Part shown: piece by piece, positions 24,013 to 32,324 of the stretch | Layout: every line of letters starts with the position of its first letter | How positions within the stretch are numbered: position 1 is the first letter of the stretch | Assembly (NCBI GenBank): GCA_040757715.1 | Contig: JBFLWS010000004.1 | Location: 124,001 to 188,000 of the forward strand | From: CAIMFV01 sp040757715 | GTDB taxonomy: Bacteria; Pseudomonadota; Alphaproteobacteria; Caulobacterales; Caulobacteraceae | Reading direction: 5' to 3' | Length of the DNA: 64,000 nt | Notes under the pieces: model-generated | What the model was told of the DNA's origin: nothing | The model's database searches: none | Seen by the model: the letters and a program-made list of their open reading frames with translations, nothing else | Position numbers and translations under genes: made by a program

Positions 24013-24439
24013 CCTCCACATTGTCCCGCAGGAGATAGCCGAGATCCGTCAGCGCCGCATGGCGGGCCTCCGGCGAGGCGGCGGCTTCCAACGCGGCAAG
24101 TTTCAGGGGCAGATCCTGAGATATGCCCCTGAGAATGCACTTCAGGTCCCCGTCCGTGCCGCGCTTCGCCAGCAAAAAGTGCGCCTTGAGGTCTTCAGCG
24201 GCCAAGAGCGGCAGTTGTTCTCGCAGGGGGCGAAGATCGGGCTTCTCGGCCTGGTCGAGCCGTTTGACCTCGGCTGAGAGGGCGCGGGCGTCGCGCACGA
24301 TCTGACGGAACAGCGGCTCCTGGGCCACCGCGCTTGCGCCTGTCGCAAACTGCGGATAGGCGGGCGCAGACGCCGGTTTCGGCGCGGGGGCGAGGCTGGC
24401 CAGGAACAGCATCCCCGCAGCGGCCACGTCACAGGACAT
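23981..24439 (-). CDS. Predicted exported protein of unknown function
   Basis: 152 residues. The start at ATG 24439 is fixed by a strong AAGGAGG seven bases upstream. A signal peptide is predicted (about residues 1-25, ending PASA) although it lacks an early basic region. The mature part is alpha-helical and charged, with LFRQIVRDARALSAEVKRLDQAE (positions about 42-64) and CILRGISQDLPLKLAALEAA; a single cysteine precedes this. I recognise no family. It is divergent from pgi, with only 72 bases between start codons. Confidence 0.7.
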   Translation of the reverse strand: MSCDVAAAGMLFLASLAPAPKPASAPAYPQFATGASAVAQEPLFRQIVRDARALSAEVKRLDQAEKPDLRPLREQLPLLAAEDLKAHFLLAKRGTDGDLKCILRGISQDLPLKLAALEAAASPEARHAALTDLGYLLRDNVEVILAPPSPPV

Positions 24440-24511
24440 GGGTCGACCTCCTTGTTCACCGCGCCAAGCGCGCGGTTCGAGAAGGCGGCGATCATGGTTA
24501 AGGAGCGGTTG

Positions 24512-26149
24512 ATGACCTCCCAAATGACAGCGCTGGCGGATGCGTGGGCGCGCCTGGAAGCCGAGGCGAAGGCTGCGGCCGGTCGTCGCATCGTCGAGCA
24601 TTTCACCGCCGAGCCGGAGCGCCTGCCGGCTTTGACGCTGGAGGGCGCGGGGCTCACGCTAGACCTGTCCAAACAGGCCTGGTCGCTCAGCGCCGCCAAG
24701 GCCGCCATCGGTCTCGCTGAAGCCGCTGACGTGGAAGGCGGCCGGGCGCGACTGTTCGCTGGCGAGGCCGTGAACGCCACCGAGGACCGCGCGGTGTTGC
24801 ACATGGCGCTGCGCGCATCCGACGGAGCGGCGTTCCAAGCCAAGGGCGTTGCCATCTCGCCCGAGGTGGAGGCCGGTCGCCGTCGCATGCGCGAGCTGAC
24901 TGACCGGATCCGCGCCGGTGAGGCGACCGGGGCCACGGGCAAGCCCTTCCGCGCCCTGGTGCATATCGGCATTGGCGGATCGGACCTCGGTCCGCGCCTC
25001 GTATGGGAAGCGCTGAAGCCGCTCCAGCCTGAGATCGATCTGCGCTTTGTGGCCAATGTGGACGGGGCCGATCTCGCCGGCGCCCTGGCCGGCCTCGATC
25101 CCGAGACTACCCTAGTGGTCACGGTGTCCAAGACCTTCACCACCCAGGAGACCTTGGCCAACGCTGAGGCGGCCAAGGCTTGGCTCGCCGCGAGCCTGGG
25201 CGAGGCGGGGCTGTCCCAGCACTTGGCCGCCGTGTCGGCCGCCCCGGAGCGGGCCGTGGCCTTCGGCGTGCCGGAAGACCGCGTATTCGCCTTCTGGGAC
25301 TGGGTGGGCGGGCGCTATTCCATCTGGTCGGCGGTGGGGCTCTCCTGCGCCATCGCCCTCGGCTGGGACAGGTTCCAGGCCCTGCTGAACGGCGCAGCGG
25401 CCATGGACCGGCACTTCCAGGAGGCGCCCCTGGCGCAGAATCTGCCGGTGATGCTGGCCCTCAGCCACCTCTATAATCGCAATCTGCTCGACCGCCGGGC
25501 CCGCGCCGTGGTCCCCTACGCCCAGCGTCTGGCGCTGTTGCCGGCCTTCCTGCAGCAGCTTGAGATGGAGTCCGACGGCAAGCGGGTGGACCGCCAGGGC
25601 CGTCCCGTGACCCACGCTACCGCCCCCGTGGTGTTCGGCGACGCCGGCACCAACGGTCAGCACGCTTTCTTCCAGCTGCTGCACCAGGGCGTCGATGTCG
25701 TGCCCATGGACATCATCGCCGCCGCCCGGTCTGACGAGGGTCCGGCCGGCGCCCACGCCAAGCTCCTTTCCAACGCTATCGCCCAGGCCGAAGCCCTGAT
25801 GGTGGGCCGCAGTGAAGCCGACGTGCGGGCGGAGCTAGAGGCCAAGGGCGCGGCGGCCGAAACCATCGCCGCCCTCGTCCCCCAGCGCGCCTTCCCTGGC
25901 GATCGACCCAGCGCCTTCATCCTGATGGATCAGCTGACCCCCGAGGCCCTTGGCGCTCTCCTCGCCCTCTATGAGCACAAGGTGTTCGTGGAAGGGACCA
26001 TCTGGGGGATCAACAGCTTCGACCAGTGGGGCGTCGAACTGGGCAAGGCCATGGCCAATCAGATCTTGGACGAATGGCGTTCAGGCGAGCCGGGCGCGCA
26101 CGATCCCTCCACTCTCGCCCTCATGGCCCGCCTGAAGCCGAACGCCTAG
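24512..26149 (+). CDS. pgi: Glucose-6-phosphate isomerase
   Basis: Interconverts glucose-6-phosphate and fructose-6-phosphate. 545 residues from ATG 24512, chosen because AAGGAG lies six bases upstream; ATGs at 24494 and 24524 are alternatives. Family motifs: HIGIGGSDLGPRLVWEAL, VTVSKTFTTQETL, DWVGGRYSIWSAVGL, catalytic-region DAGTNGQHAFFQLLHQG and the C-terminal signature INSFDQWGVELGK. It is followed 50 bases later by hisS in the same direction. Confidence 0.96.
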   Translation: MTSQMTALADAWARLEAEAKAAAGRRIVEHFTAEPERLPALTLEGAGLTLDLSKQAWSLSAAKAAIGLAEAADVEGGRARLFAGEAVNATEDRAVLHMALRASDGAAFQAKGVAISPEVEAGRRRMRELTDRIRAGEATGATGKPFRALVHIGIGGSDLGPRLVWEALKPLQPEIDLRFVANVDGADLAGALAGLDPETTLVVTVSKTFTTQETLANAEAAKAWLAASLGEAGLSQHLAAVSAAPERAVAFGVPEDRVFAFWDWVGGRYSIWSAVGLSCAIALGWDRFQALLNGAAAMDRHFQEAPLAQNLPVMLALSHLYNRNLLDRRARAVVPYAQRLALLPAFLQQLEMESDGKRVDRQGRPVTHATAPVVFGDAGTNGQHAFFQLLHQGVDVVPMDIIAAARSDEGPAGAHAKLLSNAIAQAEALMVGRSEADVRAELEAKGAAAETIAALVPQRAFPGDRPSAFILMDQLTPEALGALLALYEHKVFVEGTIWGINSFDQWGVELGKAMANQILDEWRSGEPGAHDPSTLALMARLKPNA

Positions 26150-26199
26150 GCGCTGCGGCTTTCCTTGCCGTAGGGCGGCATATCCGCTAATCGCCCGCC

Positions 26200-27672
26200 A
26201 TGTCTGACGCCGCCGAATTCCGCCCCATCGCGCGCACGCCGCGCGGCTTCCAGGACCGCCGGGCCCGCGACCTGCGAGCCGAGCGCGCCATTCTTGAGCG
26301 CGTGGCCAAGGTCTATGAGGATCACGGCTTCGAGGCGCTGGACACCTCAGCCTTCGAATATGCCGACGCCCTCGGTAAGTTCCTGCCCGACGCGGACCGT
26401 CCCAATGAGGGCGTGTTCGCGCTTCAGGACGATGACGAGCAATGGATGGCGCTGCGCTACGACCTCACCGCGCCCCTCGCCCGCTTCGCCGCTCAGAACT
26501 GGGAAACTCTGCCGAAGCCGTTCCGCCGCTACGCCTACGGCCCGGTGTGGCGCAACGAGAAGCCGGGTCCGGGTCGGTTCCGGGAATTCATCCAGTGCGA
26601 CGCCGACACCGTGGGCTCGGCCCGGCCGGAAGCCGACGCCGAGATCATCGCCATGGCCGTGGCCGGGCTCGAGGCGGCGGGCTTGCCCCGCGGCCAGGCG
26701 GTGGTGAAGATCAATAACCGCAAGCTGCTCAACGGCCTCCTCGCCAAGGCCGGGGTGGCCAGCGATAGCCAGAAGCTCGCCGTGCTGCGCGCTGTGGACA
26801 AGCTCGACCGCCTGGGTCCCGACGGCGTGCGCCTCCTGCTTGGCGAAGGCCGGCTGGATGAGTCCGGCGCCTACACCAAGGGTGCGGGGCTGAACCCTGC
26901 TGGCGTGGAGGCGGTGCTCGCCTTCACCGCCGCCAGCGCCGCCGACAGCCGCTCCGGCGCGCTCGATCGTCTCGCCGCGACGGTGGCTGGGACCGCCGAG
27001 GGCGACGAAGGCCTCGCCGAACTCGCCCGCATCGACGCGGCCCTGTCAGGTCTTGGCGTCGGACCGGACCAGGCCATGTTCGATCCCTCGGTGGTGCGCG
27101 GCCTGGAATATTACACCGGTCCGGTGTTCGAGGCCGAGCTCCTCCTCGCCACCACCGACGAGAAGGGCGAGCCCATGCGCTTCGGCTCCATCGGGGGCGG
27201 CGGGCGCTATGACGACCTGGTGGCCCGCTTCACCGGCGAGCGCACCCCGGCCACGGGCTTTTCCTTCGGCGTCAGCCGCCTCGCCGCGGCCCTGCGCGCC
27301 GCCGGCCGCGACGCCGGCGCGGCCCAGCGCGGACCTGTGGTGGTGATCGCCTTCAACGAGGCGCACATGCCGCACTATTTCGCCGTGGCCGGCGAGCTGC
27401 GCGCCGCCGGCGTCCCCGCCGAGGTCTATCTCGGCGGCTCGGGCATGAAGGCGCAGATGAAATACGCCGACCGCCGGCTCTCCCCCGCCGCGGTGATGCT
27501 GGGCGAGGACGAACTGGCCGCCGGCCAGGTGACGGTGAAGGACCTCGACCTCGGCCGGGCTCTTTCGGCCAAGGTCACCGACAACAACCAATGGCGCGCT
27601 GAGCGTCCCGGCCAGGCCACCATCCCCCGCGCCGAGCTGGTGGCCTTCGTGCGCCGCATCTTGGAGGCCTGA
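26200..27672 (+). CDS. hisS: Histidyl-tRNA synthetase
   Basis: Class II synthetase charging tRNA-His. 490 residues, longer than the ~425 of E. coli. Motif 1 region begins RGFQDRRARDLRAERAI; motif 2 is RRYAYGPVWRNEKPGPGRFREFIQCDADTVG (residues about 109-139); HisA/HisB-type motifs include VVRGLEYYTGPVFEAEL and GSIGGGGRYDDL; motif 3 lies at TGFSFGVSRL. Alphaproteobacteria such as Caulobacter have a divergent HisRS that charges a tRNA-His lacking the usual G-1:C73 element; the lineage suggests this one belongs there. It heads a hisS-hisZ-hisG operon. Confidence 0.95.
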   Translation: MSDAAEFRPIARTPRGFQDRRARDLRAERAILERVAKVYEDHGFEALDTSAFEYADALGKFLPDADRPNEGVFALQDDDEQWMALRYDLTAPLARFAAQNWETLPKPFRRYAYGPVWRNEKPGPGRFREFIQCDADTVGSARPEADAEIIAMAVAGLEAAGLPRGQAVVKINNRKLLNGLLAKAGVASDSQKLAVLRAVDKLDRLGPDGVRLLLGEGRLDESGAYTKGAGLNPAGVEAVLAFTAASAADSRSGALDRLAATVAGTAEGDEGLAELARIDAALSGLGVGPDQAMFDPSVVRGLEYYTGPVFEAELLLATTDEKGEPMRFGSIGGGGRYDDLVARFTGERTPATGFSFGVSRLAAALRAAGRDAGAAQRGPVVVIAFNEAHMPHYFAVAGELRAAGVPAEVYLGGSGMKAQMKYADRRLSPAAVMLGEDELAAGQVTVKDLDLGRALSAKVTDNNQWRAERPGQATIPRAELVAFVRRILEA

Positions 27673-27673
27673 G

Positions 27674-28807
27674 GTGGACCACAGGCTGGAACCCGCGCCG
27701 CCTGAAGCGGTCCTCGCCAAGCTCCGTGCGCCCTTCGAGGTCTTCGGCGGCGCCTGGGTCGAGGCGCCCGTGCTGCAACCATTGTCGCTGCTGCTTGATC
27801 TGGCGGGCGAGACCCTGCGCTCGCGCCTCTTCGTGGTGCAGGGCGACGGCGGGCCGGAACAGGCCCTGCGCCCCGACTTCACCATCCCGGTGGTGCAGGC
27901 GCATATCGAGTCTCGCGCCGCCCGCGGGCGTTACCTCTATATGGGCCGGGCCTTCCAGGCAGCGCCCAAGGAAAGCGGCCTGCCGCATGAGTTTCTGCAG
28001 ATCGGCGCGGAACTATTTGGCGAGGCGGAAGACCCGGTCGCGGACGACGCCGAGGTGTTGGGCCTCGCCTGGCGCGCCTGCCGCATCGGCGGCCGCGACG
28101 ACCTGACGCTGCGCCTTGGCGACGCCTCGCTGTTCGCCAAGTTCGCCGCCGCCGTGGGTTTGCCGGAAGCCGCCCGCGCGCGTTTGCAACGCGCCCTCGC
28201 CAGCCCTCGCGCCCTCGCTGCCGAATTTGAACGGGAAGAGCGTCGGGACGCCGCCCCCGACAGCCGGCTTGCGGAACTCCTCTCCGACCTTCCGGAAGCC
28301 GAAGCCGTGGGCGTGCTGGAGGAGCTTTGGCGCCTGGCCGGCATCCAGCCGGTGGGCGGGCGCTCCGCGGGCGAAATCGTCGGCCGGCTTTCCTCCCGCG
28401 CCGCGGCGGCCAAGGGGCCGAAACTCTCCGCCGCCGAGATGGACCTCGTGCGTCGCTATGTGGAGCTGGCCGGACCGCCGGAAGCGACCCTGTCTGCTCT
28501 CGACCGCTTGACCCGAGCGGCGGGAGGCGACCTCGATGCGCCTCTCAATGATTGGGCCAGGCGCCTGAAACACCTTACCGCCGCTGGCGCCGAGCTTGAG
28601 TCCATGGCGCTGCGCCCGGCCTATGCGCCCGCCTTCGGCTATTATGAGGGCATGGTGTTCCAGGTGGAGAGCGCAGCGCTGGGCGAGGCGCGCCCCGTGG
28701 CCGCCGGCGGCCGCTACGACGCCTTGCCGGCGCGGCTCGGCGGGCCCAAGGGCGCCGTGGGCTGCATGGTGCGGCCGTCGCGGGCCTGGCTGGGAGGCGC
28801 AGCATGA
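27674..28807 (+). CDS. hisZ: ATP phosphoribosyltransferase regulatory subunit HisZ
   Basis: HisRS-like paralogue without synthetase activity that activates HisG and transmits histidine feedback. 377 residues. Class II fold traces are FVVQGDGGPEQALRPDFTIP, GRYLYMGRAFQAAP, HEFLQIGAELFG and the late FGYYEGMVFQVES and AAGGRYDALPARLGG. The catalytic motif 2 arginine context is lost (GRAFQAAPK). Start is GTG 27674 behind GGAGG with a six-base spacer. It overlaps hisG by four bases. Confidence 0.92.
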   Translation: MDHRLEPAPPEAVLAKLRAPFEVFGGAWVEAPVLQPLSLLLDLAGETLRSRLFVVQGDGGPEQALRPDFTIPVVQAHIESRAARGRYLYMGRAFQAAPKESGLPHEFLQIGAELFGEAEDPVADDAEVLGLAWRACRIGGRDDLTLRLGDASLFAKFAAAVGLPEAARARLQRALASPRALAAEFEREERRDAAPDSRLAELLSDLPEAEAVGVLEELWRLAGIQPVGGRSAGEIVGRLSSRAAAAKGPKLSAAEMDLVRRYVELAGPPEATLSALDRLTRAAGGDLDAPLNDWARRLKHLTAAGAELESMALRPAYAPAFGYYEGMVFQVESAALGEARPVAAGGRYDALPARLGGPKGAVGCMVRPSRAWLGGAA

Positions 28808-29757
28808 GCGACCTGATCATCGCCCTTCCGTCCAAGGGTCGTTTGAAGGAACAGGCCGACGCCTGGCTGGCCGACTGCGGCTTCCGCGTGGAGGCGGACG
28901 GTGGCGAACGCGGCTATCGCGCGAAGCTGAAGAACCTGCCCGGCGCTGAGGTGCGGCTTCTGTCCGCCGGCGACATCGCCGCGGCGCTTCATTCGGGCGA
29001 GGTGCATATCGGCCTCACCGGCGAAGACCTCCTTCGCGAAGAGGGCGAGGCCATGGACCAGCGGGTCATGCCGGTGCGGGCCCTTGGCTTTGGTCGCGCC
29101 GACCTGGTGGTGGCCGCGCCGCAGAGCTGGATCGACGTGGAGACCATGGCCGACGTGGCCGACGTGGCCCACAACTTCCTCGCCCGCACCGGTCAGCGCC
29201 TGCGGGTGGCGACCAAATATGATGTGCAGACGCGGGCCTTCTTCGCCGCCAAGGGCGTGGACGAGTACCGCATTGTCGAATCCGGCGGGGCCACCGAGGG
29301 CGCGCCGGCGGCGGGCTATGCCGAGCTGGTGGTGGACATCACCACCACCGGGGCGACGCTCGCGGCCAACAATCTGAAGATCATCCGCGACGGCGTGATC
29401 CTGAAGAGCCAGGCCCAGCTGGCGGCTTCGCTCGGTTGCACGTGGAACAGGGCCGGGCTCGATATCCTGCGCCAGCTGTTGTCGGTGCTGGAGGCGCGCG
29501 CCCGGGGCCGGGAGCTCTATTCCCTGCGCTGGCCGGTGGAGCAGCAACAGGCCGCCGAAGCCGCTGTCGCGTCGTTCCTCGCCAAGGGCGCGGCCCTGCG
29601 GGTGGACGGGCTGCTAGCCCCCGGCGGTCAGCTGTTAGATATTTCCACAGCCCTCGCCGCCGCCGATGTAGGACCGGTGAGCGTCACCCGCCCCGACTAT
29701 GTGTTCGAAGCGGCCTCGCCGGCGGTGGACGCCCTCGCCGCCCGGCTTGGTCTCTGA
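28804..29757 (+). CDS. hisG: ATP phosphoribosyltransferase HisG
   Basis: First step of histidine synthesis, joining ATP and PRPP. 317 residues. The catalytic part (about 1-225) has IALPSKGRLKEQADAWL, SAGDIAAALHSGEVHIGLTG, RVATKYDVQTRAFF and the PRPP loop VVDITTTGATLAANNL. HisZ-dependent HisG proteins are usually short (about 210-230 residues); this one has about 90 more residues (EARARGRELYSLRW onward) yet sits beside hisZ. The tail may therefore be a degenerate regulatory domain or a lineage-specific addition. Confidence 0.93.
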   Translation: MSDLIIALPSKGRLKEQADAWLADCGFRVEADGGERGYRAKLKNLPGAEVRLLSAGDIAAALHSGEVHIGLTGEDLLREEGEAMDQRVMPVRALGFGRADLVVAAPQSWIDVETMADVADVAHNFLARTGQRLRVATKYDVQTRAFFAAKGVDEYRIVESGGATEGAPAAGYAELVVDITTTGATLAANNLKIIRDGVILKSQAQLAASLGCTWNRAGLDILRQLLSVLEARARGRELYSLRWPVEQQQAAEAAVASFLAKGAALRVDGLLAPGGQLLDISTALAAADVGPVSVTRPDYVFEAASPAVDALAARLGL

Positions 29758-29759
29758 CC

Positions 29760-31337
29760 GTGACCGTCGCCGCCCCGTCTGCAGCCATTGATGGATTGCG
29801 CTTGCGCGGCCGACGGCTTGTGCAGCGCGGGGAGGCGGCGCTCCTCATCCGCTGGCGCGAGCTCAGCGCCGCGCCCAAGCTGATGCTGGTCCTGGCCGCC
29901 CTGACGGTGGGCATATCAACATTGATCCGGCTTTTTGTGGGTCAGGGCGACCCCTTGTGGCTGGACGAGGCCTGGACCGGGGCCATCGTCGGCCAATCAA
30001 GCTGGGCCGAGACCCTGCGTCAGACCTATCTCGATGTGAACGCCCCGCTCTACTACTTGTTCATGCACGCCTGGCAGGGGATATTCGGCCTCTCAGATTT
30101 CGCCTTGCGCGCACCATCTATCCTCGCCGGAATCGCCACCCCCGCCGCCCTGATGTTCACGCGAACCAAGGGCCTCGAGACCTCGGATCGCATCGTCTGG
30201 GCGGCGTTGACGGGACTGTGGATCGATGGGCTTTGGTATTCCGCCGACGCGCGTTGCTACGTTTTCCTGGTGCTGTTCTGCGCCTTGCAGACTTCCGCCT
30301 TCGCCAATCTCCTCGCCGCGCCCAACACTCGGCGGGCCGCCGTCTGGGCCGCCTGGACCAGCCTCTCTATCCTCACCCACTACCACGCGCTTTTCCTCGG
30401 CGCGGTGCAGGGGCTGATGTTCCTGGCGTTAGCGCCGCGCCAGGCCTTGGCGAGCTGGAAGGCAGCGTTTGTTTTCCTACCTATGGCGGCCTGGATGGGG
30501 GTGCATGCGACGCGGGTCATCCAGTTCGCCCGGCCGGATGTGGCCTGGTACGACCTCTTACGGCCGCAGGACCTCGTCTGGCTCATCCAGTTCATCTTTC
30601 CCAACCTGTTGCTACTGCTGATCCCCGGCGCCGGCCTTGGCCTCATCCTCTGGCGCGCCCTGCGACGCGAGCCGCAGCAGGACCTCGCGTCGGCGGCCCT
30701 GTGGTGGGCGGGGCTCTCGGCGCTGATTGGCGTGAGCTTGGTGATCGGGCTCGGCTTCCTCCGGCCGAGCTTCACGCTCCGCTATCTGACCCCCTATGCG
30801 CCCGGCCTCTTCCTGTTGGCGACGCTCCTTGTGCGCAGCCTGAACCCGGCCTGGTCGACCCCCAGTCTGTCGGCCAGCCTCGCGGCGCGGCTGGCGGTGG
30901 TGGTGCTGGCCCTCGATGGCGCGGCGAGCTGGGCCATGGCGGCCTATGGCCACACCAGCCGACCCTTCACCTATGAGGCGGCGTCCCTCGACATGCTGAA
31001 GGCCCATCCGGACCAGATCGTCTTCACCTGGGATCACCCGGCCGCGCAGGTGGAGGCCCCCAGCCAATATGACGTGGCCGGCGGCTTCTTCTTCCGTCGC
31101 GCCGGGTCGAAGGCCGTCATCACGCCGGTGCTGGTGCAGCCGGGAGAGGATCCGAACCTGAAGCTGCTCGCGGCGGCCAAGGGCCCGCACAGCGCCATCC
31201 TCTGGCTTTACGACATGGGGGTGCATGGCACCCAGGCCCGGCGCTTTCCGCCGAAGATCGAGACCCTCGATCCGCGCTTTCACTGTCGTCAATATGGCCG
31301 CGGCTCCATCGGCGTCCTAGGATGCGTGCAGCCATGA
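29760..31337 (+). CDS. GT-C family membrane glycosyltransferase (GT39/ArnT-like)
   Basis: 525 residues from GTG 29760, two bases after the hisG stop. About ten hydrophobic segments. The first periplasmic loop has the acidic motif GDPLWLDEAWTGAIV followed by YLDVNAPLYYLFMHAW, typical of polyprenyl-phosphate-sugar dependent transferases of the GT39/83 type. A soluble C-terminal part of about 110 residues follows the last membrane segment. Donor and acceptor are unknown. The next gene encodes a GtrB-like enzyme that makes polyprenyl-phosphate sugars, a plausible donor supply; the two overlap by four bases. Confidence 0.85.
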   Translation: MTVAAPSAAIDGLRLRGRRLVQRGEAALLIRWRELSAAPKLMLVLAALTVGISTLIRLFVGQGDPLWLDEAWTGAIVGQSSWAETLRQTYLDVNAPLYYLFMHAWQGIFGLSDFALRAPSILAGIATPAALMFTRTKGLETSDRIVWAALTGLWIDGLWYSADARCYVFLVLFCALQTSAFANLLAAPNTRRAAVWAAWTSLSILTHYHALFLGAVQGLMFLALAPRQALASWKAAFVFLPMAAWMGVHATRVIQFARPDVAWYDLLRPQDLVWLIQFIFPNLLLLLIPGAGLGLILWRALRREPQQDLASAALWWAGLSALIGVSLVIGLGFLRPSFTLRYLTPYAPGLFLLATLLVRSLNPAWSTPSLSASLAARLAVVVLALDGAASWAMAAYGHTSRPFTYEAASLDMLKAHPDQIVFTWDHPAAQVEAPSQYDVAGGFFFRRAGSKAVITPVLVQPGEDPNLKLLAAAKGPHSAILWLYDMGVHGTQARRFPPKIETLDPRFHCRQYGRGSIGVLGCVQP

Positions 31338-32320
31338 CCATCCGCCATCATCACGCCGCCCGTCCCCGCCTCAGCGTGGTCGCCCCCTGCTACAATGAGG
31401 AGGAGGGCCTCGCCGCCTTCGTGGCGCGCATGGTCGCCGCCGCGCGGGACGCCGTAGGCGCCTCGTTTGAGCTCATTCTTGTGAATGACGGCTCGCGCGA
31501 CCGCACCTGGCCGCTGATCCTGCAACTGAAGGACCAGCATCCGGAGATCGTCGGCGTCAATCTCGCCCGCAACCATGGCCACCAGCTGGCGGTGACCGCG
31601 GGCCTGTCCCTGGCCTCGGGCGAGCGGGTGCTGATCATTGACGCCGATTTGCAGGACCCGCCGGAACTGGTGGGCCCCATGTTGGCCAAGGTGGATGAAG
31701 GCTTCGACGTGGTCTACGGCCGTCGCCGCACCCGAGCCGGCGAGAGCCGCTTCAAGCTGGCCACCGCCGGTCTGTTCTACCGCAGCCTCGCGGCCATGTC
31801 GGAGGCCGACATCCCCCTCGACACGGGCGATTTTCGCTTGATGAGCCGGCGCATGGTGGAGCGCCTGAACGCCATGCCCGAGCGGGATCGCTTCATTCGC
31901 GGCATGGTGGCCTGGCTCGGCGGCAAGCAGACCGAGATTCTCTATGACCGCGATCCCCGCATCGCCGGGGAGACCAAATACACCCTGCGCAAGATGGCGC
32001 GGCTGGCGGCGGACGGCCTGTTGAGCTTCTCCATGGTCCCGCTGCGGCTTGCGAGCCTGATGGCCGTGGTGGGGGTGGCCACCGCCTTCCTCATCGCCGT
32101 CTATGCCCTGGTGGGGTTCTTCACTGGCCATGCCGCGCCGGGCTGGACCAGTCTCGCCCTCATCGTGGTGTTCTTCTCCACGGCGCAGCTCGCGTGCCTC
32201 GCCATCTTCGGCGAATATCTCGGCCGGGCCTATATGCAGTCCAAGGGCCGACCCCTGTTCCTCATCGACGAGGTGGTGGCGGGCAAGCTGCATCCCCTGG
32301 CCGAAGACGCCGAGGCCTGA
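31334..32320 (+). CDS. GtrB/DPM1-like polyprenyl-phosphate glycosyltransferase (GT2)
   Basis: 328 residues from the ATG at 31334 that overlaps the preceding TGA; an ATG four codons earlier is possible but too close to AGGA. GT-A domain: VVAPCYNEEEGL, LVNDGSRDRTW, nucleotide/metal motif DADLQDPPEL, and DTGDFRLMSRR. Two C-terminal membrane segments (about 235-255 and 265-290) match GtrB, which transfers a sugar from a nucleotide donor to undecaprenyl phosphate at the cytoplasmic face. GtrA-like flippase domains are encoded by the next gene and at 35501, which fits a GtrA/GtrB pair. Confidence 0.92.
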   Translation: MTIRHHHAARPRLSVVAPCYNEEEGLAAFVARMVAAARDAVGASFELILVNDGSRDRTWPLILQLKDQHPEIVGVNLARNHGHQLAVTAGLSLASGERVLIIDADLQDPPELVGPMLAKVDEGFDVVYGRRRTRAGESRFKLATAGLFYRSLAAMSEADIPLDTGDFRLMSRRMVERLNAMPERDRFIRGMVAWLGGKQTEILYDRDPRIAGETKYTLRKMARLAADGLLSFSMVPLRLASLMAVVGVATAFLIAVYALVGFFTGHAAPGWTSLALIVVFFSTAQLACLAIFGEYLGRAYMQSKGRPLFLIDEVVAGKLHPLAEDAEA

Positions 32321-32324
32321 GCGC

